Source: Tritrichomonas musculus
Taxonomy: Eukaryota > Parabasalia > Tritrichomonadida > Tritrichomonadidae
Direction: 5' to 3'
Assembly (NCBI GenBank): GCA_039105265.1
Contig: JAPFFF010000067.1
Location: forward strand, 372,001-436,000
DNA length: 64,000 nucleotides
Numbering within the stretch: the stretch's first letter is position 1; each line of letters starts with the position of its first letter. A model generated the notes under the pieces. The model made no database searches and had not been told where the DNA came from. It worked only from the letters and a program-made list of their open reading frames with translations. This document shows, one piece after another, positions 20,028 to 29,523 of the stretch. Both the position numbers and the translations under genes were made by a program.

Positions 20028-20235
20028 ATTAATATTATTTAAAAATACTTAGTTCTCATCAAGATATATGTCTTTATTATAAACAATCCGGCAATAATAA
20101 TTAGGATTATATTAGCTACCCATGCTATTTTTTTACAAAAGTGAAAAAAAGTTCTATATTTTTTTCTATGGTAAGATACAGGGTGGATATTGATTTTAAT
20201 TGATAATCTTACCATAGAAAAAAAAAAAAAAAAGG

Positions 20236-20369
20236 TAGACTGGAAAATCGACACTTTTTGGTACCTTTTACAACATTCAATTTTGAATATGATAATTGAA
20301 AAATTGAGTAATATCTCACAAATTTGAGTGTTGTAAAAGATACCAAAAAGTGTCGATTTTCCAGTCTAC
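20236..20369. mobile_element. 134-bp foldback MITE
   Basis: About 40 bp starting GTAGACTGGAAAATCGACAC are repeated in inverted orientation at the right end, leaving a loop of about 50 bp. A-runs flank both sides, and TA lies two bases in from each end, compatible with TA duplication. A separate inverted pair (CTATGGTAAGAT / ATCTTACCATAG, 20165-20217) lies immediately upstream and may be the remains of another copy. Confidence 0.65.
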
Positions 20370-20582
20370 AAAAAAAAAAAAAAAAAAAAAAATGAATATA
20401 ATGATAAAACAAGATTTTTATGGAATGAATAAATAAAAAAAGTCAATTAATAATATCTAGAATTGAGACATAATAAATCTGAGATAAAATGACAAAAGAA
20501 GTATTTGGAAAAAATATATGGCATAAAAATATGAATTAATCGTATAGGTGAATTTTTAGCCTTTATAAAAAATTTTTAAGGA

Positions 20583-21938
20583 ATGAAAGAAATGAAAGGA
20601 ATGAAAGAAAGTATTGACTTTTCGTTCAGTTTTGAGAATGTGAAAGGAATTCCATTTGAAAAATATGAGAATAACTTCACATTTATTGTGAATGGTAAAT
20701 CGTATGAAACAAGTCGGTATGCAGCAGACCTACTTTCACCAATTGTTCGAGGATATCATTATACTGATGAAACGATCGACCATTTAAATATTCAAATACC
20801 TACATTTGAAGAATCAGGAAGTCAATCATCATCAACAGAAAAAGATTATTTTTCGGATTTTCTAAAATTGACGGATTTCAAGCCAAAAAAGATCAATGAT
20901 ATTCAACGCAAGCACTACATAGAATATTTCATCCAACTTGGTAACATTGAAGAATATCTTCGACTTCAACCAGAAATAACAGAAGAGGCGACGATAGACA
21001 ACATAATTGACCGTTTACAATTTCTAACAGAATATTCATGCATTTACGATATAAAGAATAATTTTAATTTCCAAAGAATGATTTCATTTGCATCATCTCA
21101 TTTCAGCTCACTTTCAAAAGAAGGAATTAAACGTCTTCCGATTGAAATTCTATCAGAAATAATTGAAGATGAATCATTAAAAATTGATGATGAAGACAGT
21201 CTTCTGAATTTTATTCTTGAACTTTATTTAGAAGACGATAAGTATTCAATATTATTTGAATATGTTCAATTTTTGAATGTGAGTGAAGAATCACTGATCA
21301 AATTCATTAACAAATTCAATGTTGAACACATCAACAGTGGCATTTGGAACTCAATCTGCCGTTGCCTCCTGCCTTCACAAAAAGTTGAATTCAATCAAGA
21401 CCGATACATAGAAAAACACAAGAAATTTGAACATGACAGTAACAACGAATTCCACGGCATCCTGAGATACCTGAGTGAAGAAACACATGGAAACATCCAT
21501 GACAACGGAACAATTGAAATCACATCAAATTCAATTTATTATAATGATAACTCATATCATCCTAAAAATCTTGTTGATTATGAAAAAGACAATTGCTATG
21601 AATCAGATAATGAAGAGAAAGTTTTTATTTGTTTTGATTTCAAAGATAAGTTAATCAATCCATCAAGTTACTCAATAATGTCATATAATGGTGATCAAAC
21701 ATGTGGTCACCTAAGAAACTGGGTTGTTGAAGTTTCGAATGACAAGAACACTTGGAAGACAATCGACAAACATGAGAATGACTCAGTATTGAGAGGCAAC
21801 AATATCATCGCCACATTTAACACCGAAGAAACTAAAGAATTTTATCGATTTATTCGTCTTCGTCAAACAGGTGAGAGTTGGTATAGAGACGGTGGTTATT
21901 ATTACATCTACTTCTATTTTATTGAATTTTATGGCTAA
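20583..21938 (+). CDS. BTB/BACK-like protein with C-terminal F5/8 type C (discoidin) domain (451 aa)
   Basis: ATG 20583 begins a small repeat-like start (MKEMKGMKESIDF). Residues about 25-140 resemble a divergent BTB fold (NNFTFIVNGKSYETSRYAAD; YFIQLGNIEEYL), and about 150-275 are BACK-type helices (RLPIEILSEIIEDESLKIDD; DSLLNFILELYLED). Residues about 295-451 form a discoidin-like beta sandwich: NLVDYEKDNCYESD, VFICFDFKDKLINPSSYSI, RNWVVEVSNDKNTW and FYRFIRLRQTGESW. This domain order is a known trichomonad family; discoidin domains bind glycans, lipids or proteins. No signal peptide is seen, so it is probably intracellular. The frame is intact and followed by a T-run. Confidence 0.85.
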   Translation: MKEMKGMKESIDFSFSFENVKGIPFEKYENNFTFIVNGKSYETSRYAADLLSPIVRGYHYTDETIDHLNIQIPTFEESGSQSSSTEKDYFSDFLKLTDFKPKKINDIQRKHYIEYFIQLGNIEEYLRLQPEITEEATIDNIIDRLQFLTEYSCIYDIKNNFNFQRMISFASSHFSSLSKEGIKRLPIEILSEIIEDESLKIDDEDSLLNFILELYLEDDKYSILFEYVQFLNVSEESLIKFINKFNVEHINSGIWNSICRCLLPSQKVEFNQDRYIEKHKKFEHDSNNEFHGILRYLSEETHGNIHDNGTIEITSNSIYYNDNSYHPKNLVDYEKDNCYESDNEEKVFICFDFKDKLINPSSYSIMSYNGDQTCGHLRNWVVEVSNDKNTWKTIDKHENDSVLRGNNIIATFNTEETKEFYRFIRLRQTGESWYRDGGYYYIYFYFIEFYG

Positions 21939-22014
21939 TTGAAAGAACCAAATAATTCATCCACCAAATAAACACTACTTCATACCTTATTTATTTGACT
22001 TAAACTCACTTCAT

Positions 22015-22052
<38 letters not shown>

Positions 22053-22489
22053 TATTCGCATATGCAAATATTGTTTGATTGTGTTTGATGTATATACTAA
22101 TTAATTTGCAATAATTCAATGAAGACAAATCCAAAATAATTTTTCGAGTTATTTTTGGCAAAAAAGTCGTCATAAAAAGAATACATGAAAGATTTCATCA
22201 TAATCATTTTTTTCTTTCAACTTGTAATCTTGAATGTAAACTACCTTCCAAAAAATCAGATAACATAATTTTGTGAACCTATTGAAACTGTTCAAATAAT
22301 TTCTCTCAAATTTTTCAATATAATTGAATTTTATTTTTAATTAAATTTATTAAAGCAAAGCATTGCAATTTGGTACCATCCATCCAAATGCAAAGATAAA
22401 CCTAGATAAGTATACTGGCTCCCATTTATAATTTCAAACAATCAATAATAAATTAAATATTTCAAACGTTGGCAACTTCGTTCGTCATT
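21939..22489. other. Intergenic spacer with a long T-run
   Basis: About 30 consecutive T lie near 22015-22046, soon after the stop of the discoidin gene. The rest is AT-rich and without features until the inverted duplication begins at about 22490. Confidence 0.4.
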
Positions 22490-22974
22490 AAAATTCGTAT
22501 CGACCAAAATCAGAAATATACAATGATAAACAAGCTAGCTCCCATATAAATTTTCCAAATAATATAAATACAAGATAAAAATCAAGTAATTTTTTATTGA
22601 AATAATTTTCATAATTGTGCTGTATTTTCTTTGAATGCATTTCTCCCATTACCTGCAGCTTCCTCTTGTGAATTCATAGTTATGAAGTCATAAATTTCAA
22701 CGATTTTAATAGCGTCTTCATTGCCAAGATTTGCTGCTGTTCTGATGCAATTCAAACCTTTCTCTCTGTCTTTATCAACACCTTCACCTTCGAGATACAT
22801 TTTCCCTAATACAACATATGAAATAGAGTAATTTTTTTGAGCAGCCAACTCAAAACATTGAACTGCTTTTTTAATATCTTTTTCAACACCGCATCCGCCG
22901 TAATAAAGGTTTCCTAAATTATATATAGCTTCCGCATCTCCTTTCGAAGCTCCATCTTCAAAAAACTTAAATGC
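22490..22974 (-). repeat. Arm A of an inverted duplication (3' half of the Sel1 gene)
   Basis: This segment, covering the last two thirds of the Sel1 gene plus about 115 bp downstream, recurs almost identically on the plus strand at 25220-25701. Similarity stops abruptly at both ends. At the inner end the breakpoint sequence is GCA, shared with the partner gene. The coding change between copies includes Asn to Asp in AAQKNYS/AAQKDYS. Confidence 0.92.
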
Positions 22975-23253
22975 TTTTGTATGATCGATTTCAACACCTT
23001 TCCCTGTTGAATAAATGTAACCAATTTTTGAATATGCATTTGGATAATCCAATTCTGCTGCTTTTTCATATAATTCTTTTGCTTTTATATAATCTTGTTC
23101 AACTCCATATCCGAATAAATAAATATTTCCAAGTCCAACAAATGCTTCTCCATTCTTTTCATTGGCTGCTTGTTCATAAAATTCCTTTGCTCTTTCAAAA
23201 AGAGATTGGTTCATACAGTAATTTGCTGCAATAACAAGTGTTCTTGAATCCAT
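22609..23253 (-). CDS. Sel1-repeat protein (214 aa)
   Basis: ATG at 23253 starts MDSRTLVIAANYCMNQSLFE. The protein consists of about five Sel1-like (TPR-related) repeats of about 36 residues with the G-x-G-V-x-x-D signature: GYGVEQDYIKAKELYEKAA, GKGVEIDHTKAFKFFEDGA, GCGVEKDIKKAVQCFELAA and GEGVDKDREKGLNCIRTAA. Such solenoids scaffold protein complexes. The C-terminus (NSQEEAAGNGRNAFKENTAQL) is not repeat-like. No signal peptide, membrane segment or kinase domain is present. The frame is intact; it is the source of the 3' half of the chimeric locus at 25068. Confidence 0.85.
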   Translation of the reverse strand: MDSRTLVIAANYCMNQSLFERAKEFYEQAANEKNGEAFVGLGNIYLFGYGVEQDYIKAKELYEKAAELDYPNAYSKIGYIYSTGKGVEIDHTKAFKFFEDGASKGDAEAIYNLGNLYYGGCGVEKDIKKAVQCFELAAQKNYSISYVVLGKMYLEGEGVDKDREKGLNCIRTAANLGNEDAIKIVEIYDFITMNSQEEAAGNGRNAFKENTAQL

Positions 23254-24528
23254 TTGCTTATTTTAAAAATGAAATTAAATTCATTTATTTTAAGTCATCT
23301 TAAGTCCTATTTTTTTAAAATTTGTCATGAAAAAGAATGCCTTTATTTGAAGACATCTGATGTCTTATTTTTTTGAGACAATTGTATTTCCTGCACTTCA
23401 ACTTTTTAAATAGTTTATGAATTCAAAAAGTTAAAAATTTTATAAAATTTCAATTAAAATTTTGGAAAAAAAATAGAATAAAATCCACTAATATCTCAAT
23501 AAATAAATTTTTTTTTTTAAAAAAAAAAAAATACTGAAAAAACTAAAGCATCTTATTAAGTCCAAATGGCACTTTTTTCACCAAAAAAATTCGGTTATAA
23601 GGTCAAAATATAAACTTCCTCCAAAGGTATTTGTGAATTAAAAATTAAAAATTTTGACTTTTCTTCTCTGATATGTAGGCCTTATTTTTTTTACATCACA
23701 AATACTATAAACGTCTTTTTAACGTATTTTTTCGTAAAATAACGATTTTTTGATTTGTAGTATCATGGAAACTTTTTGAATACGATAAATTTTTTTTTAT
23801 TTTATGAAGAATCAAAAATAATATTATTCAATTTGAAAAACATTTTACTATTTTATCTTTTTATTTTTAAATTATTTAAAACATTTTTAATATAAAAAAA
23901 TAATTGTAGATCAAGATAAAAATAAAAAACTAATATCGAGAAAATAACGTATTTACAATTGTAATTACAATTGTAATTTTTAAACGGACAAGTTGTATAC
24001 AATTGTAAATACAAAAACAAAGGCTTACTGATATGATATTAATTGAGAATTTTTGAAAGAAATAAAAGAGATATTAAAATAAATCGCGCTGATTCTACGT
24101 TGATATCAATGGTAGAATTAAATGAATAAATAAAATTGAAACGGACTATTAAAGGTAAAATAATAACCAAATTATTAATTATTAATTTTTATAAATTAAA
24201 ACCTGATTTAAAATTTTAAACAAATTTTTTGCCAGTATTAACGAAATTTAAAGCTGAGTCGGATATTTGGAAATTTTGGTATTATCAGAGAAAACCAAAA
24301 TTAAAAATTTCAAATGCTGATAAGTGCATAAATAACAAATATTTTAGACATATAATATTGATCAATATTCAATTTTTACCTATCTCTTTCATTTGACTAG
24401 GATATTAAAATTATTTGGGGAATCGTATTTTTCTACGCCACTTTTTGAAAACTTTTAAACTTTTTGAATACTTTTTTATACTTTTTTTATTCAATTTTTG
24501 CTAAATAATGCATTAATATTTAGTTCAA
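23254..24528. other. Intergenic spacer with a 24-bp perfect palindrome
   Basis: No gene is visible in this 1.3-kb AT-rich stretch. TTACAATTGTAA occurs twice in a row at 23953-23976, making a perfect palindrome, and part of it recurs near 23999. Positions 24181-24230 are an inverted copy of 26464-26513, an outer part of the rearranged locus. Confidence 0.45.
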
Positions 24529-24723
24529 ATGGCTTCCCGATTCATCCAGCAATTCAAGGAACCTGATTCGGCTTCGCGCATCTCCGTGGTGATCACTGGT
24601 GCGTATATTCCTGAAAAATTATGTAAAAATAAAAAAAAATTATATCAAAAAAAGCAAATAGTTAAAATTTTTAAAAAAAATTTAAATTTACGATTTTTTT
24701 GGTTAATTTTCTTAACAGAGTAA
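24529..24723 (+). pseudogene. 5' fragment of an unrecognised gene
   Basis: After ATG 24529 the first 30 or so codons (MASRFIQQFKEPDSASRISV onward) use G/C-rich codons unlike the flanks, as in highly expressed protist genes. Then the frame enters A/T-rich sequence with Lys and Leu runs and stops. It looks like the first exon-sized piece of a foreign or conserved gene captured here. I do not recognise the family. GTGCGT follows the good part, but no matching parabasalid 3' splice motif was found. Confidence 0.35.
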
Positions 24724-24938
24724 GTTAAATTTCACCTTAAGATGGGTAATGTTTTTTTGGACCATTCAAAAGTGAATAAAAGTTAAACTTTTTGATAATA
24801 TGCTATAACTTTTTGAATTTTTTTTTGAGCGTTTGGGTAAACTATTTTTGTTCTTGGACTATGTTTTTTTGGGGTCACAGGTTCGATTCCCATCTTCTAG
24901 TCAAAAAATTTTTGGGTAACTTTTTTCTGGACAATCAG

Positions 24939-25222
24939 TATATTTAGAAAAATTTATTTTCCACAATTTTAATAATTTTTCAACTTTTTGAAAATTAAAT
25001 TTTTATAAAAAATTTAATTGAATTTTATAAATCTTGATAAAAATATCAAATCATTTAATTATTATTTATGATGGAACAAGAAAATAATAGTGAAAAAAGA
25101 TTGAGTTTATCAGAAGAAATCGAACTCGGTTTACAAATGTATAAAGATGAAAAAGCGGGATTCGAACAATGGAAATCTGATTTAAATACATTTTTAAGTG
25201 AAGATTTCCAGAAGGAATGGCA
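24939..25222 (+). repeat. Arm B copy of an inverted duplication (5' half of the 25912-26304 gene)
   Basis: This segment is an inverted, nearly identical copy of about 26153-26434, including some 125 bp of upstream sequence and the first 51 codons of the minus-strand gene. One visible coding difference is Lys for Glu at MYKDEK/MYEDEK. Confidence 0.92.
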
Positions 25223-25585
25223 TTTAAGTTTTTTGAAGATGGAGCTTCGAAAGGAGATGCGGAAGCTATATATAATTTAGGAAACCTTTATTACGGCGGA
25301 TGCGGTGTTGAAAAAGATATTAAAAAAGCAGTTCAATGTTTTGAGTTAGCTGCTCAAAAAGATTACTCTATTTCATATGTGGTATTAGGGAAAATGTATC
25401 TCGAAGGTGAAGGTGTTGATAAAGACAGAGAGAAAGGTTTGAATTGCATCAGAACAGCAGCAAATCTTGGCAATGAAGACGCTATTAAAATCGTTGAAAT
25501 TTATGACTTCATAACTATGAATTCACAAGAGGAAGCTGCAGGTAATGGGAGAAATGCATTCAAAGAAAATACAGCACAATTATGA
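25068..25585 (+). pseudogene. Chimeric locus: N-terminus of the 130-aa protein joined to the Sel1 C-terminus
   Basis: From ATG 25068 the sequence encodes the first 51 residues of the protein at 25912-26304 (MMEQENNSEKRLSLSEEIEL onward). At 25220-25222 (GCA, present in both parents) it switches to the 3' half of the Sel1 gene at 22609-23253. The join is out of frame: the front frame ends at 25280, and the Sel1 part is open in another frame from ATG 25217 to TGA 25585 (122 residues, three Sel1 units). That ATG arises from the front gene's GAATGG. Either the locus is dead, or it makes a short Sel1 protein from the internal ATG under the front gene's promoter. Confidence 0.85.
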
Positions 25586-25701
25586 AAATTATTTCAATAA
25601 AAAATTACTTGATTTTTATCTTGTATTTATATTATTTGGAAAATTTATATGGGAGCTAGCTTGTTTATCATTGTATATTTCTGATTTTGGTCGATACGAA
25701 T

Positions 25702-25911
25702 TCCATTATTTATATATTAAAAACAATTTAATTTTAAAAATGGACAAGAGCTAGGAATAATAAAAGTCATGACTTTGAAAATGTAAGCCATCACTTAGAT
25801 TATCTATAATCTCTATAATAAAAACTGCACTCTCAAATGCGAAAGAAAAAGTGGATTAAATAAATATATGTGAAATAAAATAAAAAAAAATTCTATTTTG
25901 CACTCCGTTTT
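25702..25911. other. Short spacer
   Basis: Sequence beyond the end of the Sel1-derived segment; AT-rich, no feature seen. Confidence 0.3.
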
Positions 25912-26304
25912 TTAATAAAATCCCGAACACGTATAAGCAGCGTCCAAAACATTGTCAATTAACCTTTCTAATCGGTTATTAATATTATGCGCAGATGATT
26001 TGGCCTCTTTCAAGAAATTCAATGCTTCTGTTCTGTTTTTTGAGAACATATCTCCCCATGTTCCGCGAAACATATATGTGAAAACCGATGATGCTTGCCA
26101 TATTGACAGTTTTTTTATTGCGTCGTTGGACACTGATTTATCTGTTGAGTGCCATTCCTTCTGGAAATCTTCACTTAAAAATGTATTTAAATCAGATTTC
26201 CATTGTTCGAATCCCGCTTTTTCATCTTCATACATTTGTAAACCGAGTTCGATTTCTTCTGATAAACTCAATCTTTTTTCACTATTATTTTCTTGTTCCA
26301 TCAT
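25912..26304 (-). CDS. Hypothetical protein (130 aa)
   Basis: ATG at 26304 (two consecutive Met) starts an acidic, helical protein: EIELGLQMYEDEKAGFEQW, then WQASSVFTYMFRGTWGDMF and NRTEALNFLKEAKSSAHNIN, ending CSGFY. No known domain, signal peptide or membrane segment is recognised. Its upstream region, with the motif AACTTTTTGAA at about 26381-26391, was duplicated together with its first 51 codons at 24939-25222. It is intact and therefore probably the source copy. Confidence 0.6.
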   Translation of the reverse strand: MMEQENNSEKRLSLSEEIELGLQMYEDEKAGFEQWKSDLNTFLSEDFQKEWHSTDKSVSNDAIKKLSIWQASSVFTYMFRGTWGDMFSKNRTEALNFLKEAKSSAHNINNRLERLIDNVLDAAYTCSGFY

Positions 26305-26434
26305 AAATTATAATTAAATGATTTGATATTTTTATCAAGATTTATAAAATTCAATTAAATTTTTTATAAAAATTTAATTTTCAAAAAGTTGAAAAATTAT
26401 TAAAATTGTGGAAAATAAATTTTTCTAAATATAT
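26153..26434 (-). repeat. Arm B source of the inverted duplication
   Basis: Inverted counterpart of 24939-25222. A further outer inverted match, 26464-26513 against 24181-24230, shows the homology once continued; the plus-strand copy is interrupted there by about 700 bp. Confidence 0.9.
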
Positions 26435-26538
26435 ATATTAAAAACAATTTTTGATTATGAAAAACATTTGTTTAAAATTTTAAATCAGGTTTTAATTTAT
26501 TAAAATTAATGAATGAGACTGTTTATATAAAAAAGGTG

Positions 26539-26993
26539 TAGGCTTGTTAAGTCTCGATTTTCGATATCGATAATTGATCCATTTTTCTGATATCAATATC
26601 AAATCAAAAATTTTATCTCTGATATCAATAATGAATAAAAATAAAAGATCGATTATCAATATTGAAAATTTTTAACGTATCAAAATTTATAAACTTTTTT
26701 AACTGATTACTTCTCATATCCGTTATAAAATTTAATAAAAGTTGATTCTTTTACATAATAAGTTAGAATATATTTATTTTATACCATTAAAATACTATTT
26801 TTAATGTTTTTTTTCAGGAATTAATTTCGATTAATCAAGATTCGATATCAAAATAATATTTTTTTTGTATCACATTTCATACTTTATAATCGATTTCATC
26901 CATTAAAATTTCCAATCGATAGCATTTTATTATCGATTATCTGAGTTAAAAAAAGTGACAAACCTGATAATTGATATCAGAATAACAAGCCTA
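26539..26993. mobile_element. Candidate 455-bp inverted-repeat element
   Basis: TAGGCTTGTTA at 26539 and its complement at 26983-26993 bound an AT-rich block with several internal ATCGATA/GATATC-like inverted motifs. AAAAAGG lies next to both ends but not at matching offsets, so the target duplication is unproven. No coding capacity. The remainder of 26435-27625 is featureless AT-rich spacer. Confidence 0.4.
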
Positions 26994-27625
26994 AAAAGGA
27001 GAACCAAACACCAAATTAAAATGTAAGCATATATTTGCAGCTCAAGCAAGAACTTGGCTTTTTTTTATATTTTTGATGAAATTAATTGATGAAAATGATT
27101 GTCTACGTTTTTTTGATTTTATTAAAAGAAAGATATGAATCATCAATATTGAAGAAACATTCTAATGAAAATAAATATTTGAGGCTAAAACACAGCAGTG
27201 CTTTATCTGATTTGATAATTTTTTCACGAAGTTTGAAACATAAAAAAAATGTTTAAATATTGATTTCTCATAATCAAAGCATTTTTGCTTATTTGAGGTG
27301 CTAAAAACTTTTTTTCTTTTTTTTCCATAACATCTTGCTTATGACAATTGATTTGTCTTAGATAAAAGATAGAATCTCCATCAAAATGATTTAAATCCTG
27401 AATTATTGAGAAGATAATTCATTTAAAACGCAACCAAATAAAGAATTTAAAATCGAATTTTTATTCTCAAATGAAAATTTTAAAATAAGAGTTTATATAA
27501 TTTGGATGAGTGCATTTGAATTTTTGAAAATCATTATCAAAACATCCCTTTAATAGAATATAAATTTTTCATTAAATAAAAAACATTGTTAAAAAAAGAA
27601 TCTTCAATTGGAAAACATTATTCAA

Positions 27626-28690
27626 ATGAAAATAATTACAAGTTCACTAGTGAATCCCGATTGTCCAATATATAACCGTTTCATTTGTTATCTCAAAGGT
27701 GAATTTTCCGTTTTTCCGGGAAATTGTAATGATTATCGATCACATCACTTTTTTTTTATGATTGATTTTCTAGATGAACTTTTAAAAGGGAACGTGCAAA
27801 AGCTTGAAAATTATATTAAAGACGAAGCAGAAACATTACTTAAGTACGAAGAAGGCGAGGAAGACGGCTATTCAGGCTTCATGACTGGGTTACTTCTTCG
27901 AAACATGGCCAGATACGATATCAAGTGCATTAAAAAAGAAAAAGATGAATGCACATTAATTCGAGTCATACCAAAAGTCAGATTCATTGACAATTCACCG
28001 ATAATCATAATGTCTGCTATCAAAAAGAAGGGTGAATCACTTTTTGAGGCAGCACAAAGAGCTCTGCAGGAAATTAAGAATAAGAGAATTGACCAACAGT
28101 TAATTGACGATGGCTTCATTCCAGAAAATATAAAATTATATGGATTTGCATTCCATATAAGAGATTGCCTTGTTCTTCATGAAACAGCCAAAAAACAACT
28201 AAAAAATGAAAAAACAAAATTATCATCAGAATCGCCAAATGAGTCATCAAAAAATTCACCAAATGAGTCATCAAAAAATTCACCAAATGTGTCATCAACA
28301 GATTCACCAAATGAATCAACAACAAATTCACCGAAAGAGCCACTAATAAATTCACAAATTGAGCCGTCAACAGATATCCCAAATTTTGAAGTGGCTGATA
28401 ACTATACTTTTAAGGAAAAAGAAGGTGTCTTCATTGTTGATGAAAATGGCTTTGATATTTGGGAAGCAACGATTGACAGAATTAATGGAAATAAATATTC
28501 AATTCATTTTACTGAAAATATCACTCTAATTGGTACCAATAGAATTCTTCCTAAAACCATGAAAAATAAAGCAATTTATTATGACCAAATGTCAGAACGT
28601 AAAACGATTGAAAAAATAATTACTTCTAAATCAGAAAAAAAAAGTTTCAAAAAGAAACATGAACTAAAGAGAAAAAAATCCAGAATGTGA
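27626..28690 (+). CDS. PD-(D/E)XK nuclease-like (PDDEXK_9/DUF1703-type) protein with possible chromo-barrel domain (354 aa)
   Basis: ATG 27626 (MKIITSSLVNPDC) is the first usable start; six upstream in-frame codons begin with TTG. Residues about 30-185 follow the C-terminal nuclease fold of bacterial AAA-ATPase-like/DUF1703 proteins: ELLKGNVQKLENYIKDEAE, GYSGFMTGLLL, RYDIKCI, then PIIIMSAIKKKGESLFEAAQ and NIKLYGFAFHIRDCLVL. The catalytic Asp position seems kept (RYDI), but the E-x-K strand is altered (IIIMSAI where IIIEFKV is expected), so activity is doubtful. Residues about 200-255 are SPNESS repeats. Residues about 265-320 (DIWEATIDRINGNKYSIHFT, then NRILPKT) resemble a chromo-barrel/Tudor-knot, and the tail is very basic (KKKHELKRKKSR). 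A nuclear or nucleic-acid role is inferred. Confidence 0.65.
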   Translation: MKIITSSLVNPDCPIYNRFICYLKGEFSVFPGNCNDYRSHHFFFMIDFLDELLKGNVQKLENYIKDEAETLLKYEEGEEDGYSGFMTGLLLRNMARYDIKCIKKEKDECTLIRVIPKVRFIDNSPIIIMSAIKKKGESLFEAAQRALQEIKNKRIDQQLIDDGFIPENIKLYGFAFHIRDCLVLHETAKKQLKNEKTKLSSESPNESSKNSPNESSKNSPNVSSTDSPNESTTNSPKEPLINSQIEPSTDIPNFEVADNYTFKEKEGVFIVDENGFDIWEATIDRINGNKYSIHFTENITLIGTNRILPKTMKNKAIYYDQMSERKTIEKIITSKSEKKSFKKKHELKRKKSRM

Positions 28691-28816
28691 GATTAAAACT
28701 GCTATACATTTTTCTATAAAAAAACTAGCTGTTTTTTGCAAACTTATTTTAAATGCACAATTATCTGTTTATATGCTTAATATATCTTCATAGTTAAAAA
28801 AATTTATAAAAAAATC
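28691..28816. other. Short spacer before tRNA-Glu
   Basis: AT-rich; contains the T-run (minus strand) that ends tRNA-Glu transcription. Confidence 0.4.
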
Positions 28817-28888
28817 CTCCGGCGCGGGGAGTCGAACCCCGCTCCCATGGATGAGAACCATGTATCCTAACCGATGAACGACGCCGGA
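28817..28888 (-). tRNA. tRNA-Glu (anticodon CTC)
   Basis: On the minus strand the 72 bases fold fully: acceptor TCCGGCG/CGCCGGA, D arm GTTC/GGAT, anticodon stem CATGG/CCATG around loop TTCTCAT, T arm CGGGG TTCGACT CCCCG, discriminator G. Anticodon CTC reads GAG. Seven T on the coding strand just after the gene (28808-28814) form the polymerase III terminator. No intron. Confidence 0.97.
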
Positions 28889-29523
28889 AATCAAAGAACA
28901 GATATTTTATTTTTATCTGGTCAGTTATGTCTAAATAAAAGCATTAAAGAATTCAATGGAATAATACAATAGTAGACCTTGTAAGGGGTACCCGATTTAC
29001 CTTTTTGCCATCGGGTCAAAAATTTTAGGTATATTTTGACCAGGGGTCGCAAATTACCGCTTACCCAAAGCGGTTTTTGACCCGAAATTTTTAAAATACT
29101 TTTATCTTTGCATATTGAATAAAGTATTATATAAAAAATAATTAAATAATTACATTAGGCAATATTTAATCTTTTTTAATGAAAATTTTTACTTTTTTTT
29201 TTTAATTATAAAAATTCTTATACCAATTTCTTGAAAAATTGGATTTTGAAATCACTTTCCTGTAAATTTTATTTGCAAAATATTTACTTATATCATAAAT
29301 CATTCTTCTTATACATTATTTTATTTTTGCAAAAATAATTTATTCATAGTCTTTCATTTTCACTTGATTTAATGCTTAATTAACTTATAAAAATGAAAAA
29401 AAGTATTGATTAATTTATAAGTAATTGTTTTATGCATTATTTATAAATCTGAATATTATTATGATATTATTATGCTCGTTCAATTTAGTTATTCCAGTAT
29501 TTTATAATTTAATGATGTTGATT

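Noticed and set aside
24841-24905. tRNA-like B box (GGTTCGATTCC) followed by T-run
   Set aside because: No T stem, anticodon stem or acceptor pairing could be drawn; only the box matches. At most it is a tRNA-derived scrap.
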